Shown here in pieces: positions 34,601 to 49,600 of a stretch of 64,000 bases of DNA (its first letter is position 1; every line of letters begins with the position of its first letter). Source of the stretch: Symsagittifera roscoffensis (Eukaryota > Xenacoelomorpha > Acoela > Convolutidae). The position numbers were made by a program, and so were the translations under genes. Below the pieces are notes generated by a model. That model had not been told where the DNA came from. It was given only the letters and a program-made list of their open reading frames with translations, and did not search any database. Where the stretch lies: the NCBI RefSeq assembly GCF_963678635.1, contig NC_087068.1, forward strand, positions 1,610,001 through 1,674,000, read 5' to 3'.

Positions 34601-37600
34601 GGCAAGCCTTTAAGTGTGGATGGACCGAGGATATTGAAAAGTAAGTCAACTGCAGTATATTTATAGCAAAACTGAGAATCTCTGACATAAAAAAAGAGCT
34701 CTGTATTACACCAGGAATCACAGTAGATGACACCCTCAAATCAGCATTGCTGCAGAAGAAAGAGTACGTAACAGCGAATTCACTTCAAAAGCAGAGTACT
34801 TGCAGCAAGCAACTCGACGACTCATCAGTTTCTCTAATCAATTTCGGGTAAGACAAGAACCATTTATTTCCATCCAAGCTAAAAAAAACAATGTTCAAAA
34901 CAGAATGAACAGAACTCTAAGGAAAGGAAATTTTAAACCAAAATCTCAACAAAACCAACAAAACACCCAACTGAAACTATGCTATTTCTGTGGAAAAAGA
35001 TTCACATCTGAGCGCAAGGCAAAATCTGAGCACAAGCCGGGGAGCAATATGCAGAAGTCGCGGAAAAAGGGACATTTCGCTTACTGCTGTAAGAGCACGC
35101 AAATTGCCAACGTCGAACAACCGGAGCTGGACGATGAAGATTGCAACTTCATTAGACTCAGACAATGAAGAGAATTATTTGGTCCTTAACGTCTCTAAAT
35201 TATCTATTTAGACGGAAGTAGTCAAAAATAAAGAAGTAATCAATTCCGCCCCAGGCAAAACTAAGTGCCTCTAAGATGCTCATTCAAGAGGCTCATTGTT
35301 CAGCACGACCATCGACACTGGGATTCCAGCCTCAGGAAGAAATTGATATTTGCTCGAACGGCTGGAAACTAGAAGGTGCAAAATATTTAATCTCCGAGAA
35401 AAAGACTAGATGCCTATAAGGCTTAGACATCTAACCAGACTTCGGGATACACAAAACACAGCTGAAGCCTCCTACTAAATCAGTCAATGCAATTTTAGAA
35501 TATGAAGATCAAGAAGAAGCTGAAACAAGGCTTTGGAAGAACCAATTTGTCAAGAAATACAGTAAGGTAGTCCAAGGTTAGGACGATCAAAGAAGCACAA
35601 GGTTTTCACACCTCTAATTCCGATTCAAGAAAAAGGCAGAAGGGTGCCACTCCATATTCGAGCCAAAGTGGGAGCCAAAATCAAGAAACTTATAAAGGAC
35701 AGTCACATAAAAAAGCCAGAAAATTGCACAAGTGATCAATTCGTAGCTCTGTTAGCGATCACAGCAATAAAGGATGGCACAGTGAAGTTAGCAATGGACG
35801 CGAAACCGATGAATTCCCAAAACTACAAAAATAAAAATCGATAGCCAAATGTACTGGAACTCTTAGCTTCTGCGGCCCAAATTACCACGTCCAAATCAGA
35901 AGTCACAGTTCAGTTTGGTTCACATCTTTAGATACAAAAACTTATTTAGTCAACTTCCATTAGATGAATCCATCAGCAAACACTACAACTTCACCATAGT
36001 ATTTGGAGAGTTTAGTGGAACATACAGATTTAAAACCGGATTTTATGGGATAACATACATGCCGAATAAAATTCCCAAGGCGATGAACAACACATTTTTA
36101 GGAGAAAAAGGAGTATTCTGTTTCTCAGATGCTATTCTAATGGTGTCGAACGGATCAATTACCAGCCATAACGAAATAGTCGATGACGTTTCATGATGAT
36201 TAGACAAAATTGATGTGCATTATTTTGAGTAAAGGCAAATTCTCGAATACCAACTTCACCTATCTGGGATTCGAGATCGAAGATACAGGAGTAAGACCAA
36301 AACACTCAAAGATAGAAGCAGTGATGGCACTATAACCAATAAAATCTCTGAAACAGCTCAGATGTTTTATGGGTATATGATTCACATGTCCAGATTTGTT
36401 CCTAATCTACCAAATTACAATGAGTTACTGCGACAATCACTAAAAGCAGACCCCAAAGAGAGGTTCACATAGAGTGAAGAGGCAAACAACGCTTTTCAAA
36501 AGATATCGGAACTGATTTCAAATTTTACCGACCATAAAGCTATAGTTACAGCTTTGACAGAAAATTGTGGAAACAAGACCCACTAGTCCAGATTAACCAT
36601 TTGGGCAGCCAAAATTTTTTCACATTTGAATGCTCAATATCCCACATTGCAGGCGTTAAAATAGGAATGGCTGATTACTTGTCTAGAAGTCCTAAAATTG
36701 AGGCGCCACTTACTTCAAAATACGATGATCAATTCGTAGTCAAGGCCATTGAGAAAGTCGATGAATCGATGATCAACACGCTAGTAAGCATTCTTTTAGA
36801 TTACGAAGAAAGTCAGTTAATTCATGCCCATCAAGAGACGAACAACCTACACCAACAGAAATTTATTTTCAACGTAAATTTGGCAAAAGACAACAATCAG
36901 TTACCCGATCGCCGACGGAGGGCGACGATATTCGGTACAAAGATTTTAATCAATAAAAATATCCGCATAGAAGCAATTTAGAAGCATCATTCGGTATAGA
37001 CGGCACAAGAATCTTCCAATCGCAATCAAATATCCAAGTGTACATACACCCGCGAGACGGCGCCTTATCGTGCGATTTTTATATTAGCCAATTAGATTAC
37101 TTTAGGCAAATCCACATCCCTCATGTACATTTTGAAAATTACGCGGCAAATTTTTTAACTAACCAAAACAGTTTATCCAAATTTGTAACTCATCGCGATA
37201 GGGTGAAACTACATGCGGCGGAAATTTTAACCAATCAGAATCTCTTATTTGTAATTTATCCACAACTTTGCCCCATCTAACCAGATCACCACGAGAGAAC
37301 ATCTGAGCCGAACTCAACCAATCAAAAGAGGCGACGTATTATTCAACCAGAAGTTAACAGAAATCTTTGTCTCCGACTTTACATCTAAATCTCAACGGCC
37401 TAAATTCTTTAATACCAGTTAACTCAAAAAATCTAATCTTTCAGAGAAACCATATGAGTAAATTTGATCTTTCTTCAATAAGTCAGATGGAAAGCCCAAT
37501 TATGGAGAGAATTGTAGAGAGGGCCGATTCTAGACAACCAGTAGAATTTCTCAATACCCACAGGAAACGAAAGAGAGTGACACAAGTTAACAGAAACAAA

Positions 37601-40600
37601 ACCAACTATGCCAAAATAATTTCGAACATCAGGGTGAACAGGGTTAAGGAGTCCGTGAGAGTCAACATGATTGCGATTCAGGCCAGAAACCATACGACAC
37701 CGAAAAAACCGATTCTTACACCAGACAAGAAGTCTTTCACAACGGGACTCCTAAACATTCTAGTTACGGATCTACTGGGGGAGTTGACAACTGAAGACAG
37801 TCAGTTAGGAAAACTACGGAAGCATATTCTAGCAAAGGACAGAGAGAGTTCCTACGACTGGGCAGCTACATGGCCAACTTCTGGTATGATGCATCAGTGA
37901 TCAACAATTGTATCATCATCGAAAACCGGGTGGCGATTCTCACTTGTCTCAGGAAGGCCGTCATGGCTCGACTGCACAGAACACACCCAGATCAGGAAGA
38001 CATGGTGGGTGTTGCACAATTTCTATGGTGGCTGAAGATGCAGAGAGAAATCATAGACATGTGCCAATCTTGCAGCTCATGCTCGGCTAATGGTAAGAAC
38101 CTTAAAACATCCATATAATTCAACTCTTCAGAACTTCTGCCAGATCTATCCGGACCGAACGAAAAGCTTCAAGTGGACTTCGCAGGGCCCGAAATTTATT
38201 CAAAAAGGAAAAAGCTTTTATTCTATTTGCAATTGACTGGTTTTTGAAACATCCATCAGCCATAATTACTAAAAACTCGGGGAGCGAAAAACGCCTAAAT
38301 TGTAAACAAGTATATACACCGGCATATCATACCAAAAAATTTAAGAACCGATCAGTATTCTGGATTCAAAAGCGCTAAATTAGGAGAGTTTTGAATATCT
38401 AAGGGGATAAATCAAATGTTCTGCCTAGTAGGCGATCACCGCGGTTGCGGATTGGCGGAAGAGTGTATTCAGACTCTGAAAAGGAAGTTAGGCACTATGT
38501 AGTTGGACCCAAATTTTGAGGATATTCAATCATACTTTGTTCAGATTTACGCTCAAAGACACCAGCCGCAAGCACGCCGATAACACTGCAACATCAGTGC
38601 AGTTCGACCCAACCCAACAGTCAACTAGTACACATTCTGCCGAGTCCAAACGTATCTCAGAGAACAAGGAGGGACATTTTACGAACTAAATTAAACTACA
38701 AGCAAAGAAAATGAAGCTGAATACATCGAGGACGAAGATATCCAAAAAGAAGCCAACAGCTTTAGCAGCCAGATATACAGCCTCGCCAAATATACTACGA
38801 AACATTCCAAGCAGTGGAATCCTAGACTTTACTCTGACTTCTAGTAGCTCCCCTGAACAGGAAGTACAGGCAGTACCAAGAGTGAATGAGCCAGAAAACC
38901 AGACGACAAACGAATGCCCGATAACATCAGTGCCGATTGTAATAAAGAATGTGCTGGGGACAAGCAAGAGTGTAGCGGGAAACTGTCGATATTGTCTGTA
39001 CCCATAAAGGATAATGTGTAAGTTACGGGTCAAAACATTGCAGAAAGCTGCCCGATATCGTCTCTTTCGATAGTGACGAAGAAAAAGACTTCACTGGACA
39101 AGGAAGAGTGCGAAAGCCACCGTCTCGGGAACAACTTCAGTAGAGGTGGAACAGAAGCAGGGGAGAAGTCTGGAAAAACAAAACTTCAGACAAAATGAAA
39201 ACTCAGGCCAGTTCTGGACCATCCAGACAAGAAAAGAGACAACGAGACAAAAAGAGTGGAGACGGAGACAAAGACAGTATCAAATAGTTCAAAAAGGTCA
39301 TCAAGCAGAAGTAAGCGACAAACGCAGTTCTTCGGAAGTCGCTAAAACTTTCAGCTAATAGTATGGAAGAGAAATCAGGCGAGGAGAAACTTCAGACAAT
39401 TCCAGTATCGCCGGGGGGATATTCCGTCTTCGGCAGGGAACATGCCGTCGCCGTCGCCAAGGAGGAGGTTGAAAAGACCAATGTTTGCGGTTTATAAACC
39501 AGACTTAGTTCAGAGGAAGAAAACTGACTAAATTTTTAAAACTTTTAAACTCTTTGTTTGAAGTGAAGTGAATTTAATACGTTGTACGAATTTTCCTAGA
39601 GGAGAAATGTGGTGGATGTCTGATGATCATCAAAAGTTTGAGGACATAAGGTTGAAATGAATTGTTCTATTATCATTTAACGTTGATCTTTTGATCGCTA
39701 CGAAGTAGACACCTGCCAATCGTGTCTATTATGTTCATCAACTTTGCTGTGCTAAAGCTAACTCACTCTTCGTAAACTATTGAAATTTTATTGTTGCTTA
39801 TCATTCTATTAATCCCATCACTACTTATTATCTTTACTATTATGTCAACCTTATAGTTAGTTTAGTTTTCAGATAGAACTTAGGGAATATCACACATTGT
39901 CAGCTACGATGCGTAATCTCAAGTCGTCAAGGTCAGGTTTCAACGTCTAGATGAGGACACATTGTCCAGTAAGGCAAAATATACATACAAATTGTTTATA
40001 TTTTCAGAACAATGTTCATATCTTGAGGAGTTTGAAAAAACGAAAGACTTCCCTCCTCCTTTTAAACAATTTTTGAAAAATGAAAATTGATTTTTGTCGT
40101 TTTCGCTGATCCAATTTTTAAAGTTCGTTTTGTTTAATTTTATCTGTGTCAATGTTTTTTTTTCAGTCTGGCTCGCCCTTCTCTTCGTTTTTCGTGATTT
40201 TTGGTGTGTCCCTTTTTGTCTATCTTTCGTCTTTGGGTCATTTTCTGCCGGAAAAGCTTCCAAAGTCAAAATAGGAATCCACTACATAGTTAATACTCGT
40301 ATTACCCTGCTTTCTTTCTTTTTTGATATGATTTTTGTATTTTTTTTGCTTTTTTCATATGTTTTACTCACTTTTTTTTGTTTTCAATCAAATATTTGTA
40401 CATATTCGAAAAATGAAGTGAGCACCTCGTCACGGATAGTTATAAATAATATAAACAGTATAAGTTCTTTGTTCAATCAAACCTGTAGGAGCATGACATA
40501 TAGTATGACAAAGTGGTTAAAAAATAGTACATACATAGAGGAAATAAATAACAAGATCTCAAACCAATCGCTATATTTTCTAGGCATGCGCTAGTTTTTG

Positions 40601-43600
40601 TTTGCTATAAGCTGTTTTGTTTCATAATTACCCGACTAAAATGTTCTGATTAGCTTCGATGTTTCAGGCTACAATGCAACTGTGTTTGCTTACGGACAGA
40701 CTGCTTCTGGAAAGACATTCACCATGGAGGGGGCTCTCAGTGACGAAAAGGGAAAAGGTGAGTAATATTCTTTGATATACGCGGATTGGAGTGGGCATTG
40801 GTAAACACAAGCACCTTTGCTGTACCAAGAAGGAATTGACGACACATTTATGAAATTTTATGCCAATTAATGATGTCCAAATCAAAACAGTTGGACATTT
40901 TGGCATTTCGAATAACGTTTCATTTTCAAGCCATAATGCGCAGAGGATCGAAATGAGGCCTCTTTTTCTTTGTTAGGAGTGATTCCTCGGATGGTGGAGG
41001 CCCTGTTCAAGTGTGTGGAGGGAAACAATGACGCGAAGCTGACCATCCACCTGTCCTATTTCGAGATCTACAATGAGAAACTGCAGGACCTACTCAAACC
41101 AGAGAGCGACAACCTACCCGTACACGAGAAAAACGGAGCCCCATATGTTAAAGTGAGAACGAGAACCCCGAACCAAAAGCCTATAACAAGTTTTCTCATG
41201 CAGACGAAATCTTTCAACTATTGACTTTTTCAATTGAATCCAAGAATTGAATCCTCGACAGTATTTCAAAGATGAAAAACTGCAGTTTTGCAAACTCCCC
41301 AGCTCACCAGAATTTAGCTGAAAAGCGAATCATATATTATATTTTTTGACTAGTGCTGTTTTGTCTATTGAAACTTATGATTAGAATGATATCACAATTA
41401 GTTTGTTGAAAGAGAGACATGTATCTGTGATCCGTAGGGTCTGCACGAGGAAGCCCTGAAGACACCCAAAGAGGTGATGAAGTGGATTGAGAAGGGAAAG
41501 AAGAGCAGACATATTGGGAAGACCAACATGAACGAACACTCCTCAAGGTCACACAGTGTAGTACAACTCAAGGTCGAACAGGTCAGCTGCTTCTAAATCC
41601 CATTGAGATTACTTTCAAATTCTTTTGAGCCCGCTAGTCAAACTAAAATTCTTTTGTGAATTTTTAATAGAATGCTTTTTAAGCACGAAATATGTCTTTT
41701 TCTAATATTCACCATGATTATAGGACTACAATTCGACTGCTCGTCATACAAATATTTTAATAATCTCAAGATTTTTCGAGAATCTTCTCAATCTACAAAA
41801 AATCTAATCTACAAACTAGTTTGGAAAACATTACGAACATTTTCGAACCTTATAAGCCTTTCGAGATTTTGCAAAATCGGAGATTCCACCCGACAGGCTG
41901 ACGCCTTTTTGGTATTCTCACAAGCCGAACTAAATTGTAAACGTACAATTTCATAGAATGTACGGTTATAAGTTTTGGCTTGACTATAAAATTATTATTA
42001 CTTGCAACATTCAAGGATATTTACCATATATTTGGGCTTCAATTGAAGCTTGAATTGTATCAATGTCTTTCAGAAGTAGCAGCAATATGCTAATTCGATT
42101 TGTATTTCAATTTCATTCTATTTAGTCTACAATGAAAGGAAAGAGTTCAAGTCTGCTTTTCTTGGTGGACCTAGCGGGCTCAGAGAAAGTGGCCAAAACA
42201 GGTGCCACTGGGCAAACCCTAAATGAAGCCAAGAACATCAACAAATCCCTCTCCTGCCTGGGAAATGTGATCAACGCTCTCACGGATAAAAAGAAGGCCC
42301 ATGTTCCTTACAGAGACAGCAAGTTGACACGTATCTTGCAGGTGAAATACAAAGCAAGTTTTTCATGATGATTAAATATTAAAAGTAAAATACCTATGTT
42401 TGTATGAGGATGAAAACTGCTAAAAGTCAATCCATTCAATATCTATAATGACATATTCCAAAATGTACTTACTAGCGCGGGTTGAATTGTATGAATCAAA
42501 AGTTCTGATACTGTTCTCAATTCAAATTTGAAACAATAAAAGCCTTCCATTTGGTTTTTGCTATTAAATCTTATACCGGACACTGCCTGAAACTAGAGAA
42601 CACTAAAAACGAATTTTTTCTTGCTTTTAATAACTTATATAAGTTATTTGTATCCTCTTCTTTAGTAATTATTGCTGCAATATCTGAATTAGCGATATTT
42701 AGCACGGCATTTTAAACCGGGAATTTTCTAGAATAATTCTGAAAAACCTGCAGGAGAGCCTCGGAGGAAATGCACGAACTACAATGGTCATCTGCTGTTC
42801 GCCCGCCAAAATGAACGAGGCCGAAACTCAATCCACCCTAATGTTCGGCCAGCGAGTGAAGACAATTAAAAACAATGTGAAGGCCAACACTGAGAAGTCC
42901 AGTGAGTACTGGATGAAGATGTACAACAATGAGTGCAATAAAGGAGCCAAAATCAAAGTTCTCGTTTTGAAGTTGATCAAAGAAGCCAAAGAACATAGAA
43001 AGGGTAAAGAGCTGAAAAATATAATTTTTCTAAAAAACATATTCCCCTATATGGTGGAAACGTATAAACGTTCGGGAAAATCCTTCCAACCACTTTTTTT
43101 CTGACCCGAGACCTAAAAAATTTCGACAAGACTTAAAACTGAATCTAAGAAAACATTCTTGACTTAGAAACCAGAGTACTAAAATTCGATTAATAGTTAT
43201 CATATTAACCATCATAATAATCACCATAACCATCGTATCGTAACCATCATAATAATCATCAAAGTATTAATAAAAATGATTGTAATAATCATCTTAATCA
43301 TTATTATAAAATTCGAAATCATAATCAATTACTTGTTAGAAATTATAAGACATAATTTGAAATATAGAACAGGTGAACAATTGGTCGTGAAGACGCCAAA
43401 CTCAAACATTTTTAATTCAAATCGGAACGAAATCTCGGATAATTTTTTTAGCAATCCTGAACCTGTTCCCTTGCGATTTATCCATCAATTTTAGCGTTTT
43501 ATTATGCCTAGTTTTGCTTTGAATAGTGTCTGAATCAGATCTGAGTTAGCTCTGATTTATTAAGATCAAATCTATTTTAAATCTGCCACAAGTCTTTTTG

Positions 43601-46600
43601 AATAAATTGGCTTGTTTAAAATATAGATATGCTTCAGATCTTTGGCAACCCTGAAAATATAAGATTTTACAGAGGTCAAGCCTGAGAACGGAATCACATT
43701 TCCTTTAGATTTAAACCGAGTCAAATTGTCAATAGTATACGGCAATCGCTGCATTTTATTTGTTTGTTGATATATTTTGTTCTGAATTTTTACAACCAAG
43801 ATTCAAGAACAAATAAAATAAGAAGACCTGACATTTTTGTCAAAATCAGATCTTTTGGTAAGAAATAAAGAGTATTACATATAAAAAGAACGAATGAGGT
43901 AAGAAAAAATAGAACTTCACCTGATTTATTTAGGTTTTCAGGGAATCGAAAGTTTTTGTTTTGTTATTTGTTTGCACTGATAACTCTAGTCCCAAAAAAA
44001 TTGTCCCAATGTCGAGAAAAACCGAATTAAATGTTTTGATTTTTTTGACCTTGCAGCAAGCGAGCAGAATTTTTATAGAAGAGTGAGCCATGAAGATTTA
44101 GTGTTTTTTTTTTTGAAAATTTAAGCGCCATTTTTGGAATAAAAAAACCATTGCACTTTATTCCTTTTGCCTGATTTGCCTTTTTTTGTGATTGTCGAAT
44201 ATATCTTAGTTTCTGTTTTTGTTCAAATCTTTTTTTATCACACCAGGTACAAAAAAATATTCACAAAAACTTTCAATGTATTATTTTAAGAACATGGTCG
44301 GAACATTCTGTGCTAATGGCAGAGCAACTGGTTATCGCTGTTTTCTTTGTTTTTTTTTCGTGCAAAATAATAGTCGGAATGGGTGAAATGATGTATTACT
44401 TTGAAAGCCTTTCAGTCAATTTTGAGAAAAATTTGGTGGAAGTTTTTGATTTTTGATTTAATTTCGAGGGAATAAAGCGAGTTAGCTGTCTTTTTTATGC
44501 TTAATTTAAGCCCTTTACAAAAGCTTATTTGAGTCTAATTTTAGTTTTTTTTTAAATTAAAATAGGTTTTTGGAGTTTCCCAACGCCATTTTGTGAATCA
44601 AAATTTTCAAGAAATCAAAAAAACTCAGCAAAAAAAATTTGAAAAAGTTTGAAAAGTTTTATTTTTTTTATTATGTTTCTGTTTTTCTAGTCATTTTTTT
44701 GAAAAATGATTGGTCAATTTGCTTATTTTATTATGACTGTCGAACATGCTTAAGCTCCCGTTTTTCGTTCAGATATCGTTATATCTATATACCACGCAAA
44801 AAAAACGACACTAATTTGAAAAAAAACTCTTTATGTGTTTTTCAAGTCTATGGTTGGAACATTCTATGCTACTTGCACAGTAACTGGCTATCCTCGTTTA
44901 ATTTGTTTTTGTGCAGGTGGCAAGCCGAAGCCTGAAGTGGATCTTGATGAGTTAAAGAAACTGTTGGAGGACTTCGGGAAAGGAGATGCGGATGCGAAAA
45001 TCGAGAAGATGGGGGATGACGGCGGAGGAGGGGGAGGGGGAGCCAACGTCTGTTAGATATATCAATTTATTGAAATGTGCGACTTTCTCATTTGGGGCGC
45101 AACAAGTTGCGGTTGTTTTTTTTTGGACCAAGTAGAATTTCAAAAAAAATTGATTGCACTAAGTCGCACAGAAACCGCAGAAACTTCTTGGTCGCGCAGA
45201 ACTGCGACACATTTTGTTTTGAATGGCGACGGTCGCGCCATAGCTATTTTGAGTGCATAAGTGGCGTGTACCTGAGCCCGGGTGGGTTTATCAATTTTGA
45301 GTGTTGCAGTGTAATTTCAGCTGCAGATGTGAGTGGTGGGGGCAAAGACAAGGAGGAGAAGAAGAGCAAGAAGGAGTCAGGGGGCAACAAAGAGAGCAAG
45401 ACCAGCAGCAAGGCTGTGAGTGACCAGTCAAACACAATTTACCTCTGGTCATTTTACATTACCCCCTCCCCCTAACTGAACTAAAGTTGCGCTAGGGGGG
45501 ATTCCCGGGTAATTGTAAGGCTACCTTCACAGATCCTCTTTTACAACTTCCTTTTTTATTCGACCAATCCTTAATGCTTCCGAAGCTGCCAATGCATGCT
45601 AAAACGAAGGGGACAGCCCTCTTAAAGAGCAATTTTGTTAGAAAAGTGCTTAAAAAGACATATTTGCCTCGCTAAAACAAGTTGTCTTGGAAAAGCTTTG
45701 CAAATCATTTTGGACAATCTATTTTTTTTGGAAGTTTCTCTCCCGAAAAAAATTATGAATTTTCCAAAAAGTTTATTTCTGCTCAATTTCACTGTTTTTT
45801 AAGCAAAAACCTTTCGTAGCAGGGCAGAACGTTGATTATTTCGACAGCACTTTAAAGCATTGAACTCGTTTTTGATTACCTAATGTTTGATTGCACTTGC
45901 GATCAGTTTAATGTATGAATACGAATCTTCTTTTTTTCTAACCTAACTCGCAAATAAAAAAGTTCATTAAAAGTGTTCACTTATTTGTAAATTTCACTGT
46001 AGCTATGAAAATTGCATAGCATCTGTTCTCTGCTTTATTTGTGACTAGTGTTTAGTGCCCATTAAGCTTCTTTGGCTGAGTTTGCAGTGTGTGAGACTCT
46101 TAATCTGTACTATTTCGAGACTTATTGTTCCGACTTTCGTTACGAAAGTAACGGAATATTTGCGCTCGGGGTGGGTTTTTTTTTCTTCAGACAAATTTCG
46201 ACTTTTTAACTAGCCATTTTGACCGAATTTTTTTATATCATTCAAAAAGTATTGTTGTCCTGAGCTTAAATTTGAAGAGATATTTCACCTGTGATTATTT
46301 TTCGTAAAGTTATGAGGGTTTAAAGATTGCCATTTTGGCCATTTCGACCAATTTGGGACAATTAACGCGCGATATAATTCGCGTTATTAACGCGTAAGCG
46401 GAGATTTAATCCGTCTTATAAATCGTTCCAAATTGGTTGAAAGAAGCTTATTTGCCATAATTGATTTGTTACAAGGAACGAAATCTTTCTTTTTGTACTT
46501 TATATGGCGTGTGGGGGGATGATTTTCATACAAAATTTCAAACTTTAGAAAAAAATTTCGTTTTATTTTATTTCATTTAATTTTTTTAATGTTATTACTG

Positions 46601-49600
46601 CTGCTCCATAAACCTTAAAGGCAGTCGGAACATTCAGGGCTTCGCCCTGATACGAGCAGTCTTGTTTCTAATTTTTATCCTTGCACTTTAAAGAGCTGCT
46701 TTTTGTCGCGTTCTCGAAAGTGTTTGCGAAGGGAAGCTTGGCGTCTGAGTAATATTTAGAAAAAGTTGAAACTTTGCTCAAAGTTTCTTTGTTAACCCCT
46801 CCCCCACCCACACACGCTGTATATGCTACTAAAAAATATGCGATGCTTCTAATTATTCCAATTTTCGCAGGAAGAATGGAATATTTGTTCGCTGTAATTT
46901 TTTAACTAGTTATTTTTGAATGTAGTTTTTATATACCAACTGAAATTTCTGGGCTCAATTTAAGAAAGGTTATCACCGCGATCATTTGAAAATATAAATT
47001 GCTGTTTAAAAATAGCAAATTTGGGTAAATTTATCAATTGACGAATCGATAGATTCCGATCTGTTAACCCATGAACGGCATTTATATCATAAGTTTCTCA
47101 AACATTATAGGAAAGTAATTTTATTAATTTTTATATAACTCAAAAATGGTTTATACAATTAATGGGAAAAAAACAATATTGAACATGGAAATTAACGGAA
47201 ATTAATTGGCTGAAAAGATTGTAGACCTTCTCCACAGTTTTTTGTCCCAAAATGTCTAGTGGAATTTTACGAAAAATTGCTCATCGTAGTCTGTAGGGGT
47301 CATTTTGTGTCGATAATTACTTAGCGTAAGCCCTGGTGCACTGAAAAATCTTTCCACTCCATTTGAATTTGGAAGAACAAACTTGCAACAAGCATAACCG
47401 AGGTTGCTTTTTCCGACGTTTTACCAGAAACGAGGCCGCTAGATCCAATTTGCAATCAGACACACTCACAGATATCTCAGATTTCAGTGAAAAACAGCGT
47501 CAGTTTCTTGACGTGTCAAATTTACCTCTTTTAAAAAAAAACTTTGCCAATGTCCGGTTCGAACTTGGGGTACTTTATAATAGCTGCAGTGAAGTACTTG
47601 ATGAAGAAATCCAGCTCGTCCAAAAACAATCTTTATCTGCAATACCTAAACTTGTAAGGCTTTAGTAACCATATCTATCCTTTTCAGCTTTTGAATGGTT
47701 TGATCATCTTGATTATTTTCACTGGGGCTGGTTAAAAGGCCAATCAGAGAACCTTCATTACCAAATTAATTGGATAAGATTAAGCATATTTCACTATATT
47801 AGCTGAGCAATTGATACTGGACCATCGCGTGACGTTTCGACAAACCGGCAATGAATTAGTGTGTTGACGCAGTTTGACTCCGAGTTACTTCGTCTGGAGA
47901 GTGTGCATGACGAAATTAATTTCTAAGAAAACTGGTTCAAATTGCTTGAGAAACATGTTAACAGCAAGAGCAAGACGATGTGAAGCGCATCCTATTAAAA
48001 ATTTTTGAATAAAAGAAGACACTGCTTCGTTCACTTCACAATTTTCGCCAAATTTTTACCGAACAGAGGCAGCATTAAAAAAATTCTTGTGTTCTTCCGC
48101 AGGGAGAAGTTCTTCATTCAATAGGGGTAAAAATAATAGCAAACATGCATCGTGCTCACCTTTTTGTTGGACTACACAGCAAAAATGATAATGTAGTACG
48201 TTGAAAGTACAGACCATCCATCAAAAACAAAAGCGTATTTATTGGGTAGTTTTTTGCTGCTAATAAGCTGAACTTCATTAGTAACCAGGTTCATGTATTC
48301 CATGAACGTTTTAGTACAAATTCGTTTTAAATTGGTGAAATCTCTGGTAAGTTTGTCGTCAACAAGTAAGAATGTTTTCACAGAAATGCAGGCCCATTTG
48401 AGGCAGTTGTAAACATTTTTGGCTGGCTCGGAAATTGCAAATTTGTTTGAGACTAACAAAATGGGTTGATTTCTCTTCGTTTCTTCATGATACTTAGGGT
48501 GAAAAGTTAAATTAAATTCGTATATCCTTTGTTAATACCCTAAATAGTTTCTGCAGCACACACTCATTTCCATTTGTTCCCCTCAGGTTGTTTGAAATAA
48601 TGAAAAGCGACTCGTTTTCTCTCGCAATCTTTCATTTCAAAACAAAATTTTAAGTCTGAAGTAGTTGGATGAATTATATGCAGGCTTCTAGTGTATTATA
48701 TATTCAGCGGGTAAGTATATTTCAAATATACAAGCTGTCCAATGAGAGCTAAGCTAGTAACGGAAATTAATGGCCTACTTGAAAATTAATTAATGGAGTT
48801 TTTCATTTTAGCGCATTTATATTTTGATAACCCCTGAATATATTTGTCTCAGACACCGTTCCAGTTTGACTTGAGGAAAGTTATTTGTAATTATTATTTC
48901 TTGGCTAGACGATATTGACACTGTGCTTACTTAACATAGCGAGTGGGGTGATTTTAAAAAAAAATCATCAGGACAAATTCATTCTGCTATTTTTTCTAAT
49001 GTTGATCAGTTTTTAATATGCCTCAAAATCACTTATTTTTGGACCTTAAGGGGCAGTCGGAACATTCAGGGTAGTGTCTTGGTCTAGCTTCGGTCGGATC
49101 AAAACCGAATAGCTTGCAGCAGTTGTCTGTCTTATTTTTTAATTAAATGCCTTGATCCATTCTAAGGGTTTAAGTTTGGTTTAAAAGAAATCGCACCGTA
49201 CAATTGCTGCTAAGTTTTCAAACTAATTTTTTTTTGTTGGCAATATTTTTGACCCAAATTTTTTTGTTCCAATTTTATCCAAATATCACAATACGCATAA
49301 ACCGCGACAAAGTTCTGAAACAAAAAACAAACCAAATTAATGAAAAATATCGCCAGAATTCGGCAAATTTTGCTTCCTATTGCACAAAAAATGGCTTCAA
49401 TGAGCTTTTATTCGTAAACTGAGAGAAGATTCCTATAAATTTTTTTTTTGAAAACACCTTGTATAATAAAACCTAGAAAATGAAGTGAAAAAAATATTTT
49501 TTCTTAATGTTTAAGAACAGCTCGCAAAAATTATTTTGATCTGTCGAAAAAACGCTTGCTGACGGTAATATATATCTTTGTAAAAGCCGGAAATGTTGAT

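Larger units (their letters stand above)
33989..39894 (+). mobile_element. Ty3/gypsy LTR retrotransposon in kinesin intron 2
   Basis: About 5.9 kb, in sense orientation with the host gene: LTR, gag, RT, RNase H, integrase, LTR. The RT-RNase H-integrase order and motifs place it in Ty3/gypsy. Multiple stops and frameshifts show it is inactive. No clear target duplication is visible at the ends. Confidence 0.85.

Noticed and set aside
40094-40594. A 166-codon hydrophobic frame.
   Set aside because: Hydrophobicity comes from T-rich DNA. There is no codon bias or domain, and it lies inside kinesin intron 2.
47363-47665. A 100-codon + strand frame in kinesin intron 9.
   Set aside because: It is antisense to the hAT transposase relic, whose motifs run along the - strand through this stretch.
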